From Tychonema bourrellyi FEM_GT703 (GTDB lineage Bacteria; Cyanobacteriota; Cyanobacteriia; Cyanobacteriales; Microcoleaceae): DNA of 53,714 bases. Shown piece after piece: positions 26,713 through 35,674 of this stretch (positions within the stretch are counted from its first letter, which is position 1; every line of letters starts with the position of its first letter). The notes below the pieces were generated by a model. The model worked only from the letters and a program-made list of their open reading frames with translations, was not told the origin of the DNA and made no database searches. Location: the NCBI RefSeq assembly GCF_002412335.2, contig NZ_NXIB02000004.1:1-53714 (forward strand), in the 5' to 3' direction. A program made the translations under genes and the position numbers.

Positions 26713-28287
26713 CTAAAATCCGAAAGGTGTAGGAGGAGTCGGCCACGCCGAGGGAAAAATCGGTGTGGGGCTGGACATTCCCAAGAGTCCGGGAGTTGGT
26801 GTTGGGGCGATCGACTTAATGCTCAGCAGAGGCGAATCGGGCAGGCTAATTGTCGGCGGAGAAGGAATTCTCGAAGCCGTCGGAGTCGGAGTTGTCGCCG
26901 GAGTCGGAGTTGTCGCCGGAGTCGGAGTTGTCGCCGGAGTTGGAGTTGTCGCTGGAGTTGGAGTTGTCGCCGGAGTCGGAGTTGTCGCCGGAGTCGGAGT
27001 TGGTGTCGGAGTCGGAGTTGGTGTCGGAGTCGGAGTCGGAGTTGGTGTCGGAGTTGGTGTCGGAGTCGGAGTTGTAGCTACAGTTGGATCTGAGATTGTG
27101 GTTGTAACTGTAGTTGTAACTGTAGTTGTAGTTGGTCTGACGGGAACCGTCCCAGTCACAGATACAAAATCAGTAGCCTCAATTAAGCCCGCCGGAGTGT
27201 CAATCAAAATTGCTAAAAGCTTCCCATCTTTCTTCGTCGTAATGACTGTATCTCTCCGGTTTGCACCGTTACCTTGGGTAATTACCAAGTCAGTAAAAGA
27301 TAAATTGGTCGGCAGTCCAAAGAAATCCTCAGCCTCATTGTAATCAGTAATCAAGGCCAAACTGCCAGGCCCAGCTCCCAACACAAAAATATCACTGCCA
27401 CTACCACCAGTCAGAGTATCCGAGCCCTCACCTCCGCTCAAACAGTCATTACCCTCCGCCCCAAATAAATTGTCATTACCAAAACTGCCCAAAAGTGTGT
27501 CGTCACCGAGGCCACCAGCCAAGGAATCGTCCCCAAAGCCACCGTCGAGAACATCGCTACCTTTGCCACCAAACAGGAAATCATTATCTTCGCCTCCCTG
27601 TAGCAAATCTTGGCCTTCATCGCCCCGAATCGTATCGGAACCTGTGCCACCTATGGCTGTATCGTTAGCTTTGCCGCCGAATATCTGGTCATTGCCGCCG
27701 TCTCCGTAGAGCGAATCAGTACCCGCACCACCGTACAAAGTGTCGCTGCCGTCTTCGCCTCTGAAGTAGTCCTTGCCGTCACCGCCAAACAATTGATCGC
27801 TGCCACTACCGCCGTTGAGAGAGTCATCGCCGATTTCCCCGTAGAGAAAGTCGTCATCAGCATTTCCAAATACCGAATCGTCGCCATCACCGCCTGTGAG
27901 GGTGTCGTTACCAGTACCGCCAGCGATGACATCAAAACCTGCGTTGCCACGAACTAAGTCGTCGCCAGCGTCTCCGAACACGGTATCGCTACCGTCGTTG
28001 CCATTGAGGATATCGTTGCCCAAACCGCCACGAATGGAGTCATCGCCGTTCCCGCCCGAAGCAGTATCGCGGCCTTGGTTGCCAATAATTTCGTCGTTTC
28101 CTTCGCCACCAAAAAGCGAATCGGCTCCATCGCCTCCAATTATTTGGTCGTTGCCATTGTCGCCCTCTAGGGTGTCATCTCCTGCAACACCCAAGAGCGT
28201 GTCATCCCCATCTAAGGCACGAATGCGATCGCCTTGCGGAGTTCCGAGCAGAAAATCATTGCTGTCTGTGCCGATTAGGTTTGCCAT
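26713..28287 (-). CDS. RTX-repeat calcium-binding protein with Thr-Pro tail
   Basis: The N-terminal 320 residues consist of roughly thirty nonapeptide repeats of GGxGxDxLx type, as in [19 protein letters not shown]. These fold into a calcium-binding beta-roll and mark many type I secreted proteins. A short globular part follows (about 310-385, [13 protein letters not shown]). A low-complexity tail follows with long runs of Thr-Pro, then six Ala-Thr-Thr-Pro-Thr-Pro units, ending TPPTPFGF. I chose ATG 28287, which is preceded by GAGGAG 13 bases upstream; a start at 28308 adds seven residues. No signal peptide and no adjacent type I exporter genes are seen. Confidence 0.85.
   Translation of the reverse strand: MANLIGTDSNDFLLGTPQGDRIRALDGDDTLLGVAGDDTLEGDNGNDQIIGGDGADSLFGGEGNDEIIGNQGRDTASGGNGDDSIRGGLGNDILNGNDGSDTVFGDAGDDLVRGNAGFDVIAGGTGNDTLTGGDGDDSVFGNADDDFLYGEIGDDSLNGGSGSDQLFGGDGKDYFRGEDGSDTLYGGAGTDSLYGDGGNDQIFGGKANDTAIGGTGSDTIRGDEGQDLLQGGEDNDFLFGGKGSDVLDGGFGDDSLAGGLGDDTLLGSFGNDNLFGAEGNDCLSGGEGSDTLTGGSGSDIFVLGAGPGSLALITDYNEAEDFFGLPTNLSFTDLVITQGNGANRRDTVITTKKDGKLLAILIDTPAGLIEATDFVSVTGTVPVRPTTTTVTTTVTTTISDPTVATTPTPTPTPTPTPTPTPTPTPTPTPTPTPATTPTPATTPTPATTPTPATTPTPATTPTPATTPTPTASRIPSPPTISLPDSPLLSIKSIAPTPTPGLLGMSSPTPIFPSAWPTPPTPFGF
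26878..27072. repeat. Hexanucleotide/18-bp repeats encoding Thr-Pro tail
   Basis: On the minus strand 6-bp ACTCCG/ACACCA units and then 18-bp units (ACTCCGACTCCGGCGACA) make the Thr-Pro and Ala-Thr-Thr-Pro-Thr-Pro repeats. All unit lengths are multiples of three, so copy-number change keeps the frame. Confidence 0.88.
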
Positions 28288-28575
28288 AAGGGATACATTG
28301 CTCCTCAATAAAATAAATTAGTTTTAAATTATGTCGATCGCCTTTAACACCAGCATTATCGCTTGCCTACGCTAGCATAGTTGAGATATTGGCAAACTAG
28401 CATTGGATTGGGGAATTTTTGTGTTTGTCGAGAAGTGCGATCGGGCAAATACCCACATCCCGACAACTTCTGCGAAGTCAGCGATCTAAAAATAGATACT
28501 TTTACTAGACAACTCAAGCCTTCTTCCTTCTTTTTTCTTTTTTCTTCCTTCTTCCTTCTTCCTTCTGCTGTATAT
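28288..28575. other. Intergenic region with polypyrimidine tract
   Basis: I see no gene here. A T/C-rich tract (CTTCCTTCTT-type, about 28518-28566) lies just past the exonuclease stop codon. Related tracts occur near 52862 and, as the complement, near 46381. Confidence 0.55.
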
Positions 28576-29868
28576 TCAAAACGGAATTTCCTCATCTTCA
28601 TCTTCCACAGTCTTAGCTTTCATCCGCCAACTGGTAATATACTCAACTTGCACATCAATTTGATTGATAGCTTCGCCTAACCGTTTTTGAATATATTGAG
28701 TCAGAGTCACCATAAAATCCAACTCAATTCCCACAGATTGTACAAGTCTTGCCAAGCTAGCAAAATCTACCTTCATCATAGAAGAACTAGATAGTTTAAA
28801 ATGGGGAGTATTCGCCTTATTTTGTACCACCATCGCTTTTTTGACACGCTCTTTCAGATGGTCAACTTCTGAATCCAAAAACTTCCATTCAGGCAAAATT
28901 TCTTTGTACCTTTCCCCCAATATGATTAAATCCTCACTGACTGGTAGCGGTACAATTTTATTAGTAGATTTTCGCCGTTGCTGTGTGTTAAAAATCAACC
29001 GCAAACTCTGATTTTCTTCAATTTGCAAAGATGGATGATCTATAAGTTCCCCTAACTGTCTTTGAATCTCTTTAGTCAGCGTTACCGGAAGATTTAAGTC
29101 AATCTTCTCAGCTTGCGTCAGATTTGCCAGGGTCATAAAATCTACTTTCATTGTGATCGAACTGGATAGCTCAAAATAAGCACTGTCCTTGAGCTTTTTT
29201 GCCAGCATCCCAGTTTTGATTCGTTCTTTTATCTCAGCAATTTCTGAATCTAGTGGTTTCCACTGAGATTCTATTTTCTGATATTTTTCCCCCAATGCAG
29301 TCAAGTTTTCGCTGGCGGGTTCTGGATAACATTTGTCAATAATTTCTAGCAGATGGCGATGCACTTTCGCCAAATAAACCGCATCCATCGTGGCGTATTG
29401 TAGCTGGTTTTCGGTGAGGGGACGTTTTGCCCAATCGCCGCTTTGTTCTGTTTTGTCTACATAACCAATATTGCAAATCTTTTCTATTAAAGTTTTCAAT
29501 TTGCGATCGGGCAATGGTAGAATATAATAAGGAATTTGTCTCGCCATATTTAAGGTGCAAGTGATATTTTGGGCATCATCATTTCCCAAAAATCTAATGT
29601 CATAGTTGGCATTGTGCATCACTTTTTCAATATTGGGATTGACCATGATTTTGTCTATGAATTCTTTGACTAATTCTGGTCTATCCAAGAGGTCGAGTAG
29701 AAAAGTGGCATCGCCGGTCAAGTCTTTGGGGTCAGCTAATACCTGAATCAGAGACAATTTGGGGTTAGATATATAATCTGCTATTTCTGTATCAATCCAC
29801 AGGATTCTAGATTGGGAAAATTTAGCGATGAGCGCTTTGATGTCGTTCGCTGCTGTTAAATAAGGCAT
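28576..29868 (-). CDS. RNase D-like 3'-5' exonuclease (DEDDy) with C-terminal extension
   Basis: The N-terminal 210 residues form a DEDDy exonuclease domain. Motif I is ILWIDTEIADY, motif II HNANYDIRFLG, and motif III QLQYATMDAVYL with its Tyr and Asp four residues apart. Such proteins trim RNA 3' ends or degrade DNA. The C-terminal 220 residues hold two related blocks, ILGERYKEILPEWKFLDSEV (in the first, ALGEKYQKIESQWKPLDSEI) and SSSxxMKVDFxxLA, so the region arose by internal duplication. No HRDC domain is evident. Role is inferred from the motifs. Confidence 0.83.
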   Translation of the reverse strand: MPYLTAANDIKALIAKFSQSRILWIDTEIADYISNPKLSLIQVLADPKDLTGDATFLLDLLDRPELVKEFIDKIMVNPNIEKVMHNANYDIRFLGNDDAQNITCTLNMARQIPYYILPLPDRKLKTLIEKICNIGYVDKTEQSGDWAKRPLTENQLQYATMDAVYLAKVHRHLLEIIDKCYPEPASENLTALGEKYQKIESQWKPLDSEIAEIKERIKTGMLAKKLKDSAYFELSSSITMKVDFMTLANLTQAEKIDLNLPVTLTKEIQRQLGELIDHPSLQIEENQSLRLIFNTQQRRKSTNKIVPLPVSEDLIILGERYKEILPEWKFLDSEVDHLKERVKKAMVVQNKANTPHFKLSSSSMMKVDFASLARLVQSVGIELDFMVTLTQYIQKRLGEAINQIDVQVEYITSWRMKAKTVEDEDEEIPF

Positions 29869-29946
29869 TTTTAGAGATTTTAGCTATTAATTTGATGATA
29901 TGATTATAATATCAAAAAGAGATCTAATTATTTAGGAGGTGCGATC

Positions 29947-30561
29947 GTGGTGATTGCTTCAACCAAACCGCCAACTCTGACCGATCCGACTAAGGCTCGC
30001 TTCACTCTTGATGAATACCGGGCGATCGAGGAAACTGCTGAAGAACGTCACGAATACTGCAACGGAGAGATTATCGCTATGTCAGGAGGTTCCCCCGCTC
30101 ACAGCCGCATTACCGTAGATGTTACGACTTTTCTGAACGTGGCTCTCCGAGACACTAATTTTCAAACCTATAACGGCGACTTGCGAATTTGGATTCCTGG
30201 CTTCAATCACGGAACTTATCCTGATATTACAGTAATTGATGGCGAACCGGAATTCAATGCCGATCGCACGGATGAAATTCTCAACCCTTTACTGATTGTC
30301 GAAGTCCTTTCACCCTCTACGGAAGCCTACGATCGAACTGAAAAGTTCAGAAAGTATCGCTCTATTCCCAGTTTTTGTGAATATCTGCTGGTTAGTCAGA
30401 CTGAACCATATATTGAGCAGTATTACAATTGCGATCGCCCAAATAGCGATCGCTGGCAATGGCAAGTCTATGATGGGCTCGATCGCGCGATCGTCCTGCA
30501 CAGCTTAAATATAGAACTTCCGATGTCTGAAGTCTACCGCCGCATTAACTTTTCAGGGTGA
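29947..30561 (+). CDS. Uma2 family (DUF820) PD-(D/E)XK endonuclease-like protein
   Basis: A 204-residue Uma2 protein. Motifs include FTLDEYRAIEETAEERHEYC, NGEIIAMSGGSPAHSRI, YPDITVIDG, and IVEVLSPSTEAYDRTEKFRKY with the nuclease-like Asp, Glu and Lys. Uma2 proteins are extremely abundant in filamentous cyanobacteria and resemble restriction-endonuclease folds; their roles are mostly unproven. The start follows an AGGAGGT-like ribosome site. It is followed by a second Uma2 gene 58 bp downstream. Confidence 0.88.
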   Translation: MVIASTKPPTLTDPTKARFTLDEYRAIEETAEERHEYCNGEIIAMSGGSPAHSRITVDVTTFLNVALRDTNFQTYNGDLRIWIPGFNHGTYPDITVIDGEPEFNADRTDEILNPLLIVEVLSPSTEAYDRTEKFRKYRSIPSFCEYLLVSQTEPYIEQYYNCDRPNSDRWQWQVYDGLDRAIVLHSLNIELPMSEVYRRINFSG

Positions 30562-30619
30562 TTTGTTGAAATTTGAAATGAATGATGTTTAACTAGAAAT
30601 AGAAGTTTAGGAGAAAGCT

Positions 30620-31225
30620 ATGGTTACTCTAATTCAACACCCAGCGCCAACTCAACTTGAAACACCAGCAGAGGAAAAAGTCTGGACTGATGCCGAATTC
30701 ATGGCACTCAATCGAGATGGACACCGCTACGAAATTGTAAATGGAGAACTAATTGACATGGGAAACTCTGGTGCAAAACACGGTTATGTTTGTAGCGTCT
30801 TGATGATTTTACTCGGTGGTTATGTCCACATTCAGAAGCTAGGTGCAATGTTCGATTCCAGCACCGCCTTCAAGATGAAATCAGGAAATAAGCGATCGCC
30901 TGATCTTTCATTCATGGCAAAAGAACGCCTGCAAGGGCTAGATGAACTCCCCGATGGCTTCCTCGAAGGTGCGCCGGATCTTGCCGTAGAAATCCTTTCT
31001 CCTAGCAATACAGTCGAAGAAATTCACAATAAACTCGTAGAATATTTCGACAATGGATCGCGTTTAGTTTGGGTAATCAACCCTAAAGAAAAGTATGTGT
31101 TGGTGTATCGATCGTCCCAAGAGCCCGATCGCCTGCTCAAGTCCATTGACTCCCTAGATGGCGAAGAAATCGTCCCCGGCTTTACTCTCCCGATTGGGGA
31201 TTTATTTCAGAAATTGGGTTTTTAA
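30620..31225 (+). CDS. Second Uma2 family endonuclease-like protein
   Basis: The 201-residue protein has WTDAEFMALNRDGHRYEIVN, SPDLSFMAKERL and LAVEILSPSNTVEEIHNKLVEY. These contain the expected Asp, Glu and Lys of the Uma2 nuclease core. It differs clearly from the first Uma2 in sequence, so it is probably an independent acquisition rather than a recent duplicate. Its start (ATG 30620) has AGGAGA upstream. Confidence 0.88.
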   Translation: MVTLIQHPAPTQLETPAEEKVWTDAEFMALNRDGHRYEIVNGELIDMGNSGAKHGYVCSVLMILLGGYVHIQKLGAMFDSSTAFKMKSGNKRSPDLSFMAKERLQGLDELPDGFLEGAPDLAVEILSPSNTVEEIHNKLVEYFDNGSRLVWVINPKEKYVLVYRSSQEPDRLLKSIDSLDGEEIVPGFTLPIGDLFQKLGF

Positions 31226-31270
31226 GCAAATATGATATAAGCTTGTTATAAAAACTTATAGGAATATTGT

Positions 31271-32407
31271 ATGCTAGAGTCATTTCAGATACACAACTTT
31301 AGGCTATTTAAACACCTTGAAGTTAGAAAACTGGGTCGTGTCAACCTGATAGTTGGCAAGAATAATTCTGGAAAGAGTACGTTTCTTGAAGCATTAGAAC
31401 TCTATACCAGCAATGCTTCCGCTATAGTCCTGCTTGACCTTCTCAAGTCAAGGCAAGAGACTTGGTTTAGTGAAGCTCAGCCACATTCCCAAAATTTTAT
31501 CAGTAATTCTGTGCGACATCTTTTCCACGGTCATAAATTACCTCCTATTGGAGAACAGGGTATTTCTCTTGGAGAAGTCGCTTCAAACATAAAGCTTCAT
31601 ATCAGTGCCGCTGCATATCAGGATAAAAATGATGATGAAGGCACGCTCAGGAAAATTCGTATTTCTGACAGGGAACTTGATGGGAATCTATCTAATGTTG
31701 AAGTTTTTCTCGTCGCAGAGGAAGGTGAAAGAACTAGAAGGATTTTTAGTTTAGATAACAAAGATATGAGAGATAATCGCAATAGAATGATTTCTGTTTC
31801 TGAAAGGCAGCAGTCAGAGTTCAAATACACATGGCAGATTGTTTCGACAGAAAATATGCCAAATCGAAAATTAGCTGCTCTTTGGGATTTAACGAGCTTG
31901 ACCGATTTAGAGTCTGAGGTTATTTCTGCTCTTGGTCTAATCGACGATCGAGTTACTGGAGTGGCTTTTGTAGAGAATAGTGGCAATGACTTTAGAACTC
32001 GTGAAAACGGTCAGCGTATTGCTTTAGTAAAAATTAAAGGCATAGATGAGCCATTACCTCTCAAGAGCATGGGAGATGGTATGACTCGTTTATTTCATAT
32101 AATTGTTGCACTTGTCAATGCTCGAAATGGACTTCTCTTAATTGATGAATTTGAAAATGGATTGCACTGGAGCGTACAACCTAAAGTTTGGGATATTGTT
32201 TTTCAGCTATCGGACAGACTTAATGTTCAAGTTTTTGCAACTACTCACAGCCGCGATTGTATAAAAGGTTTCTACCAAGCCTGGAATAATTATCCTACAC
32301 TTGGTGCTTTCTTCAGACTTGATGAAAAAAATGGGTTAATCAAAGCTACAGAATATACATCGGAGACACTAAATGATTCGATTGATATGGATGTTGAAGT
32401 AAGATGA
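31271..32407 (+). CDS. AAA ATPase of OLD/ABC-like type, first gene of coupled pair
   Basis: A 378-residue ABC-like ATPase with Walker A GKNNSGKST (about residues 29-37). A signature-like KSMGDGMTRLFHIIVAL, Walker B LLLIDEFENGLH and an H-loop FATTHSRDC follow. The layout (short coiled middle, no long coiled coil) fits AAA15/AAA21-type ATPases found in OLD-like systems and phage defence. Its stop overlaps the start of a TOPRIM-like gene by 4 bp (ATGA). In the PARIS system an AAA15 ATPase pairs with a TOPRIM-type toxin; this pair has the same logic but a different partner family. Codon and base use seem AT-richer than the flanking core genes. Confidence 0.87.
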   Translation: MLESFQIHNFRLFKHLEVRKLGRVNLIVGKNNSGKSTFLEALELYTSNASAIVLLDLLKSRQETWFSEAQPHSQNFISNSVRHLFHGHKLPPIGEQGISLGEVASNIKLHISAAAYQDKNDDEGTLRKIRISDRELDGNLSNVEVFLVAEEGERTRRIFSLDNKDMRDNRNRMISVSERQQSEFKYTWQIVSTENMPNRKLAALWDLTSLTDLESEVISALGLIDDRVTGVAFVENSGNDFRTRENGQRIALVKIKGIDEPLPLKSMGDGMTRLFHIIVALVNARNGLLLIDEFENGLHWSVQPKVWDIVFQLSDRLNVQVFATTHSRDCIKGFYQAWNNYPTLGAFFRLDEKNGLIKATEYTSETLNDSIDMDVEVR

Positions 32408-33072
32408 GTAATATGAGCGAGGTGTCTAAGAAGGATAGTGTTTGCAAGCAAGATACAGATAAAGTTTTACTTGTTGAAGGAGATAATGATTGCCATGTGG
32501 TTATGGCTTTATGTAAAGCTCATAATGTTCCTGAGACTTTCGGTATCTATCAATGCGGTTCAGATGTGGGGGTTTTGAAACGATTAAATGCGCTGATTAT
32601 ACGTCCTAATCCTCCTCAAGTAATAGGAGTTATGCTTGATGCTGACAACCCTTCTGTTGAAGGCAGATGGCAAAGTATAAGAGGCAAGTTGCAACATTAC
32701 AGCTATAGGTTTCCGAGCAAACCTGATGCTGATGGCACGGTTGTCGAGACTTCTTCAGATGAACCTAAACTGGGATTTTGGCTGATGCCTAATAATCAAA
32801 CTTCTGGTATGTTAGAAGACTTCTGCGCGGAACTTGCAGAACCAGAATCTCTGGCATTTGCGCGAGAATGTGTTGAACAAGCAGAGGATAATCAAGTAAC
32901 AACTTTCAAAGAAGTGCATCGCAGTAAAGCAGTGATTCATACATATCTTGCTTGGCATGATGAACCAGGTTATCCTTTGGGAAAGGCAATTACAAGTCAA
33001 GCTCTGCGTCCTCATACAGATGTCGCAGTAAAATTCACTAATTGGTTAATACGTTTATTTGTCGAAAAATAG
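32404..33072 (+). CDS. TOPRIM-like (DUF3226-type) protein, partner of ATPase
   Basis: This 222-residue protein has the TOPRIM-like elements KVLLVEGDNDCHVV (Glu and Asp) near residue 20. GVMLDADN (Asp-x-Asp) follows near residue 80, where metal ions would bind. It also has PKLGFWLMPNNQTSGMLEDF and HTYLAWHDEPGYPLGKAI, typical of DUF3226-type proteins often paired with ATPases. TOPRIM domains of the OLD group cut DNA or tRNA. Its ATG overlaps the ATPase stop, so the two are co-translated. Name of the family is from memory and should be confirmed. Confidence 0.82.
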   Translation: MSNMSEVSKKDSVCKQDTDKVLLVEGDNDCHVVMALCKAHNVPETFGIYQCGSDVGVLKRLNALIIRPNPPQVIGVMLDADNPSVEGRWQSIRGKLQHYSYRFPSKPDADGTVVETSSDEPKLGFWLMPNNQTSGMLEDFCAELAEPESLAFARECVEQAEDNQVTTFKEVHRSKAVIHTYLAWHDEPGYPLGKAITSQALRPHTDVAVKFTNWLIRLFVEK

Positions 33073-33123
33073 CCTGCTGAAGTCCATATTTGAAAATTGT
33101 GGCTAATTAGGTACTAATATAGA

Positions 33124-33227
33124 TATAGCAATCCTTGCAGGAGTCGTAAAGTTTTTTACCCCACCCCAACCCTCCCCTTATTAAGGGGAGGGAGTCAGAA
33201 ATTCACAAATGATTTAGGATTGCTATA
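33124..33227. repeat. Palindromic element with TATAGCAATCCT ends
   Basis: TATAGCAATCCT at 33124 has its exact complement at 33216-33227. A strong inner hairpin CCCTCCCCTT ... AAGGGGAGGG (about 33169-33191) could terminate transcription from the ATPase/TOPRIM pair. Confidence 0.83.
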
Positions 33228-33249
33228 GTAATCTCAAAGGTAAAAACCT

Positions 33250-33594
33250 ATGGATAGACCACCACTACCACAACCTAAACTCGATCCGACACCAATTACC
33301 TTCGATCAGTACGATGCCTACACTCCCGAAAAGCTAGAACTATGGGATGGTTTCTATAACTATGGGGGACAAAACTTAACAGGTTTTCATCTCGCAGTAT
33401 TGGCAAATATGGGCTTACGGAAAGCTGTTCGCAATGTACCGCTGTCACTATGGCTAGAGGCAATTCAAGAGTTAGCTTTGCAAAATTCTAAACTTAACTT
33501 TGATACTGAAATGGGGGAAGCTATGCTTAACCGATTGAACCGAGGATTGGAAGATTTGCAAAGTGTTGCAGAGTATTTGGAAGAAGAGAATTAG
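33250..33594 (+). CDS. Small hypothetical protein, possibly Uma2-associated
   Basis: A 114-residue soluble protein starting DRPPLPQPKLDPTPITFDQYDAYTPEKLELWDGFYNYGGQ. The 'EKLELWDGFY' style resembles N-termini found next to Uma2 proteins in cyanobacteria, but I cannot name the family. The C-terminal half (AMLNRLNRGLEDLQSVAEYL) is helical and could mediate a protein contact. Confidence 0.6.
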   Translation: MDRPPLPQPKLDPTPITFDQYDAYTPEKLELWDGFYNYGGQNLTGFHLAVLANMGLRKAVRNVPLSLWLEAIQELALQNSKLNFDTEMGEAMLNRLNRGLEDLQSVAEYLEEEN

Positions 33595-33634
33595 TTTGCA
33601 GTATTGAATTGCCAATCATATTTTGAGTCTTGTT

Positions 33635-33982
33635 TTAACCAGGGGGCCATTTCATGTGTCGTCCACCCAAAATGTGAAGGTGCAGGTGGTCTACAGTCTG
33701 ACCACCATCATTCCCATTATTAATTACAACTCGATAGCCATTACTAAGTCCGAGTTGTTCTGCTATCAGTTTCACAGTTAGCAGCAAGTGTCCCATGAGA
33801 TCACGATCTCCATACTCAGCATCGGCTAATTTGGCAATAGGCTGTTTGGGAATGACGAGGATATGAACTGGTGCTTGGGGATTCACATCTCGGAAGGCTA
33901 GGGCTAAGTCGTCTTCATAAACGATGTCGGCGGGAATTTCGCGGCTAATGATTTTGCTGAAAATGGTTTCTTGATTGGTCAT
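33635..33982 (-). CDS. HIT family nucleotide-binding hydrolase
   Basis: A 115-residue HIT protein with the family motif HLHLHILGG near the C-terminus. The start is TIFSKIISREIPADIVYEDD, and VHILVIPKQPI is present. HINT-type members hydrolyse AMP-lysine or nucleoside phosphoramidates. I chose ATG 33982, because the longer frame to 34078 passes through an intergenic GTTGACAG repeat and would add an unrelated 32 residues. It is divergent from comM. Confidence 0.9.
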   Translation of the reverse strand: MTNQETIFSKIISREIPADIVYEDDLALAFRDVNPQAPVHILVIPKQPIAKLADAEYGDRDLMGHLLLTVKLIAEQLGLSNGYRVVINNGNDGGQTVDHLHLHILGGRHMKWPPG

Positions 33983-34131
33983 GGTTTGAAGGTGGTTGGT
34001 AGTGGACAGTTGACAGTTGGCAGTTGTTAGGAGTAAGAGAGAAAAGTTTTTTCTACTATTTCGAGTTTCTTGTTCCATGATTAATGATAATAGAGAGTGG
34101 GGACAAGATAGCCGAACAAGGATAAAAAATA

Positions 34132-35661
34132 ATGCTTGCTAGGGTTTGGAGTGCATCGATTGTTGGAGTTGACGCGGTAAAGGTGGGTGTTGAGGCTGAT
34201 GTGTCGGGAGGGCTACCCAAAATTGTGGTTGTGGGATTGCCCGATTCTGCGGTACAAGAAGCTAAGGAAAGGGTTAGGGCGACGCTGAAAAATTCAGGAT
34301 ATGCTTTTCCGATGCGGAGTATTGTGATTAATTTGACTCCGGCGGATTTGCGAAAGGAAGGGCCGAGTTTTGATTTGCCGATCGCCATTGGCATTTTAGC
34401 AGCATCGGAACAAGTCAGCGCTGAACTTTTGGGAGATCATTTGTTTCTGGGGGAACTTTCCTTAGATGGGACTTTGCGGGCTGTAGCTGGGGTTTTGCCG
34501 ATCGCCGCTGCTGCTGCCAAAATGGGTATTTCAGGATTGATTGTACCGGCTGGTAACGCGCAAGAAGCGGCTTTGGTACACGGAATATCTGTTTATGGTT
34601 TTGAAAATATTTTTGCAGTTACTGATTTTTTAAACAATCCTCATGTGTATTCGCCTGTAAAAGTAGACGGTCGAGAAGAGTTAGCAAAAAGGCGCATTCC
34701 GGGTCTAGATTTAAAGGATGTGAAGGGGCAAATTCACGCGCGGCGGGCTTTGGAAATTGCGGCGGCGGGGGGACACAATTTAATTTTTGTGGGGCCTCCA
34801 GGGAGCGGTAAGACGATGCTGGCGAGACGTTTACCGGGTATTTTGCCGCCGCTGACTTTTGAGGAAGCTTTGGATGTGACTCAAATTCATTCGGTGGCGG
34901 GGTTGTTGAAGGATAAAGGTAGCTTGGTGGGCGATCGACCTTTTCGCAGTCCTCACCATTCAGCATCGGGGCCTTCTTTGGTAGGTGGCGGCAGTTTTCC
35001 GCGTCCGGGGGAAATTTCTTTAGCACATCGTGGCATACTTTTTTTGGATGAATTAACTGAGTTTAAAAGAGATGTTTTGGAGTTTTTGCGGCAACCGTTG
35101 GAAGATGGTTATGTGACGATTTCTCGGACTAGACAATCGGTGATGTTTCCGGCGCAATTCACTTTAGTTGCTAGTACAAATCCTTGTGCTTGCGGTTACT
35201 ATGGCGATTCAATTCAACAGTGTACTTGTTCGCCGCAAAAAAGGGAGCAATATTGGGCAAAACTTTCGGGGCCTTTGATGGATCGGATCGATTTGCAAGT
35301 GGCGGTGAATCGTTTGAAGCCGGAGGAGATTACGCGACAGCCGACGGGGGAGGAGTCGGAACCGGTGCGGGTGAGGGTTCAGCGGGCACGGGCGATCGCA
35401 ACTCACCGTTTTAGGTCAGAATCTAGTTTGCGGTGTAATGCGGAGATGCAAAGCAGCCATATTAACCAATGGTGTCAGTTGGATGATGCTTCTCGGAATT
35501 TATTGGAGATGGCGATTCGGAAGTTGGGGCTTTCGGCTAGGGCTAGCGATCGCATTTTGAAGGTTGCGAGAACTATTGCTGATTTGTCGGGGGATGAAAG
35601 TTTGAAAACCAATCATGTGGGGGAGGCGGTGCAGTATCGGACGATCGATCGGATGCAGTAA
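34132..35661 (+). CDS. comM: ComM/YifB family Mg-chelatase-like AAA+ ATPase
   Basis: The 509-residue protein has the N-terminal Lon-like region (VGLPDSAVQEAKERVRATL), AAA+ Walker A GPPGSGKTMLARRLPGI, and Walker B LFLDELTEF. A zinc-binding Cys stretch (NPCACGYYGDSIQQCTCSP) and the C-terminal SARASDRILKVARTIADL segment follow. ComM helicases drive branch migration during natural transformation. Length and all key motifs are intact. It is a core gene, flanked on both sides by accessory genes. Confidence 0.95.
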   Translation: MLARVWSASIVGVDAVKVGVEADVSGGLPKIVVVGLPDSAVQEAKERVRATLKNSGYAFPMRSIVINLTPADLRKEGPSFDLPIAIGILAASEQVSAELLGDHLFLGELSLDGTLRAVAGVLPIAAAAAKMGISGLIVPAGNAQEAALVHGISVYGFENIFAVTDFLNNPHVYSPVKVDGREELAKRRIPGLDLKDVKGQIHARRALEIAAAGGHNLIFVGPPGSGKTMLARRLPGILPPLTFEEALDVTQIHSVAGLLKDKGSLVGDRPFRSPHHSASGPSLVGGGSFPRPGEISLAHRGILFLDELTEFKRDVLEFLRQPLEDGYVTISRTRQSVMFPAQFTLVASTNPCACGYYGDSIQQCTCSPQKREQYWAKLSGPLMDRIDLQVAVNRLKPEEITRQPTGEESEPVRVRVQRARAIATHRFRSESSLRCNAEMQSSHINQWCQLDDASRNLLEMAIRKLGLSARASDRILKVARTIADLSGDESLKTNHVGEAVQYRTIDRMQ

Positions 35662-35674
35662 GTGAGCTTATTAC

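Noticed and set aside
26765-27343. Plus-strand Gly/Val-rich frame opposite the RTX tail
   Set aside because: It is the antisense of the Thr-Pro repeats.
26713-28287. Type I secretion operon for the RTX protein
   Set aside because: No HlyB/HlyD-like genes nearby; the ABC exporter at 15.4 kb has MsbA-like features and is distant.
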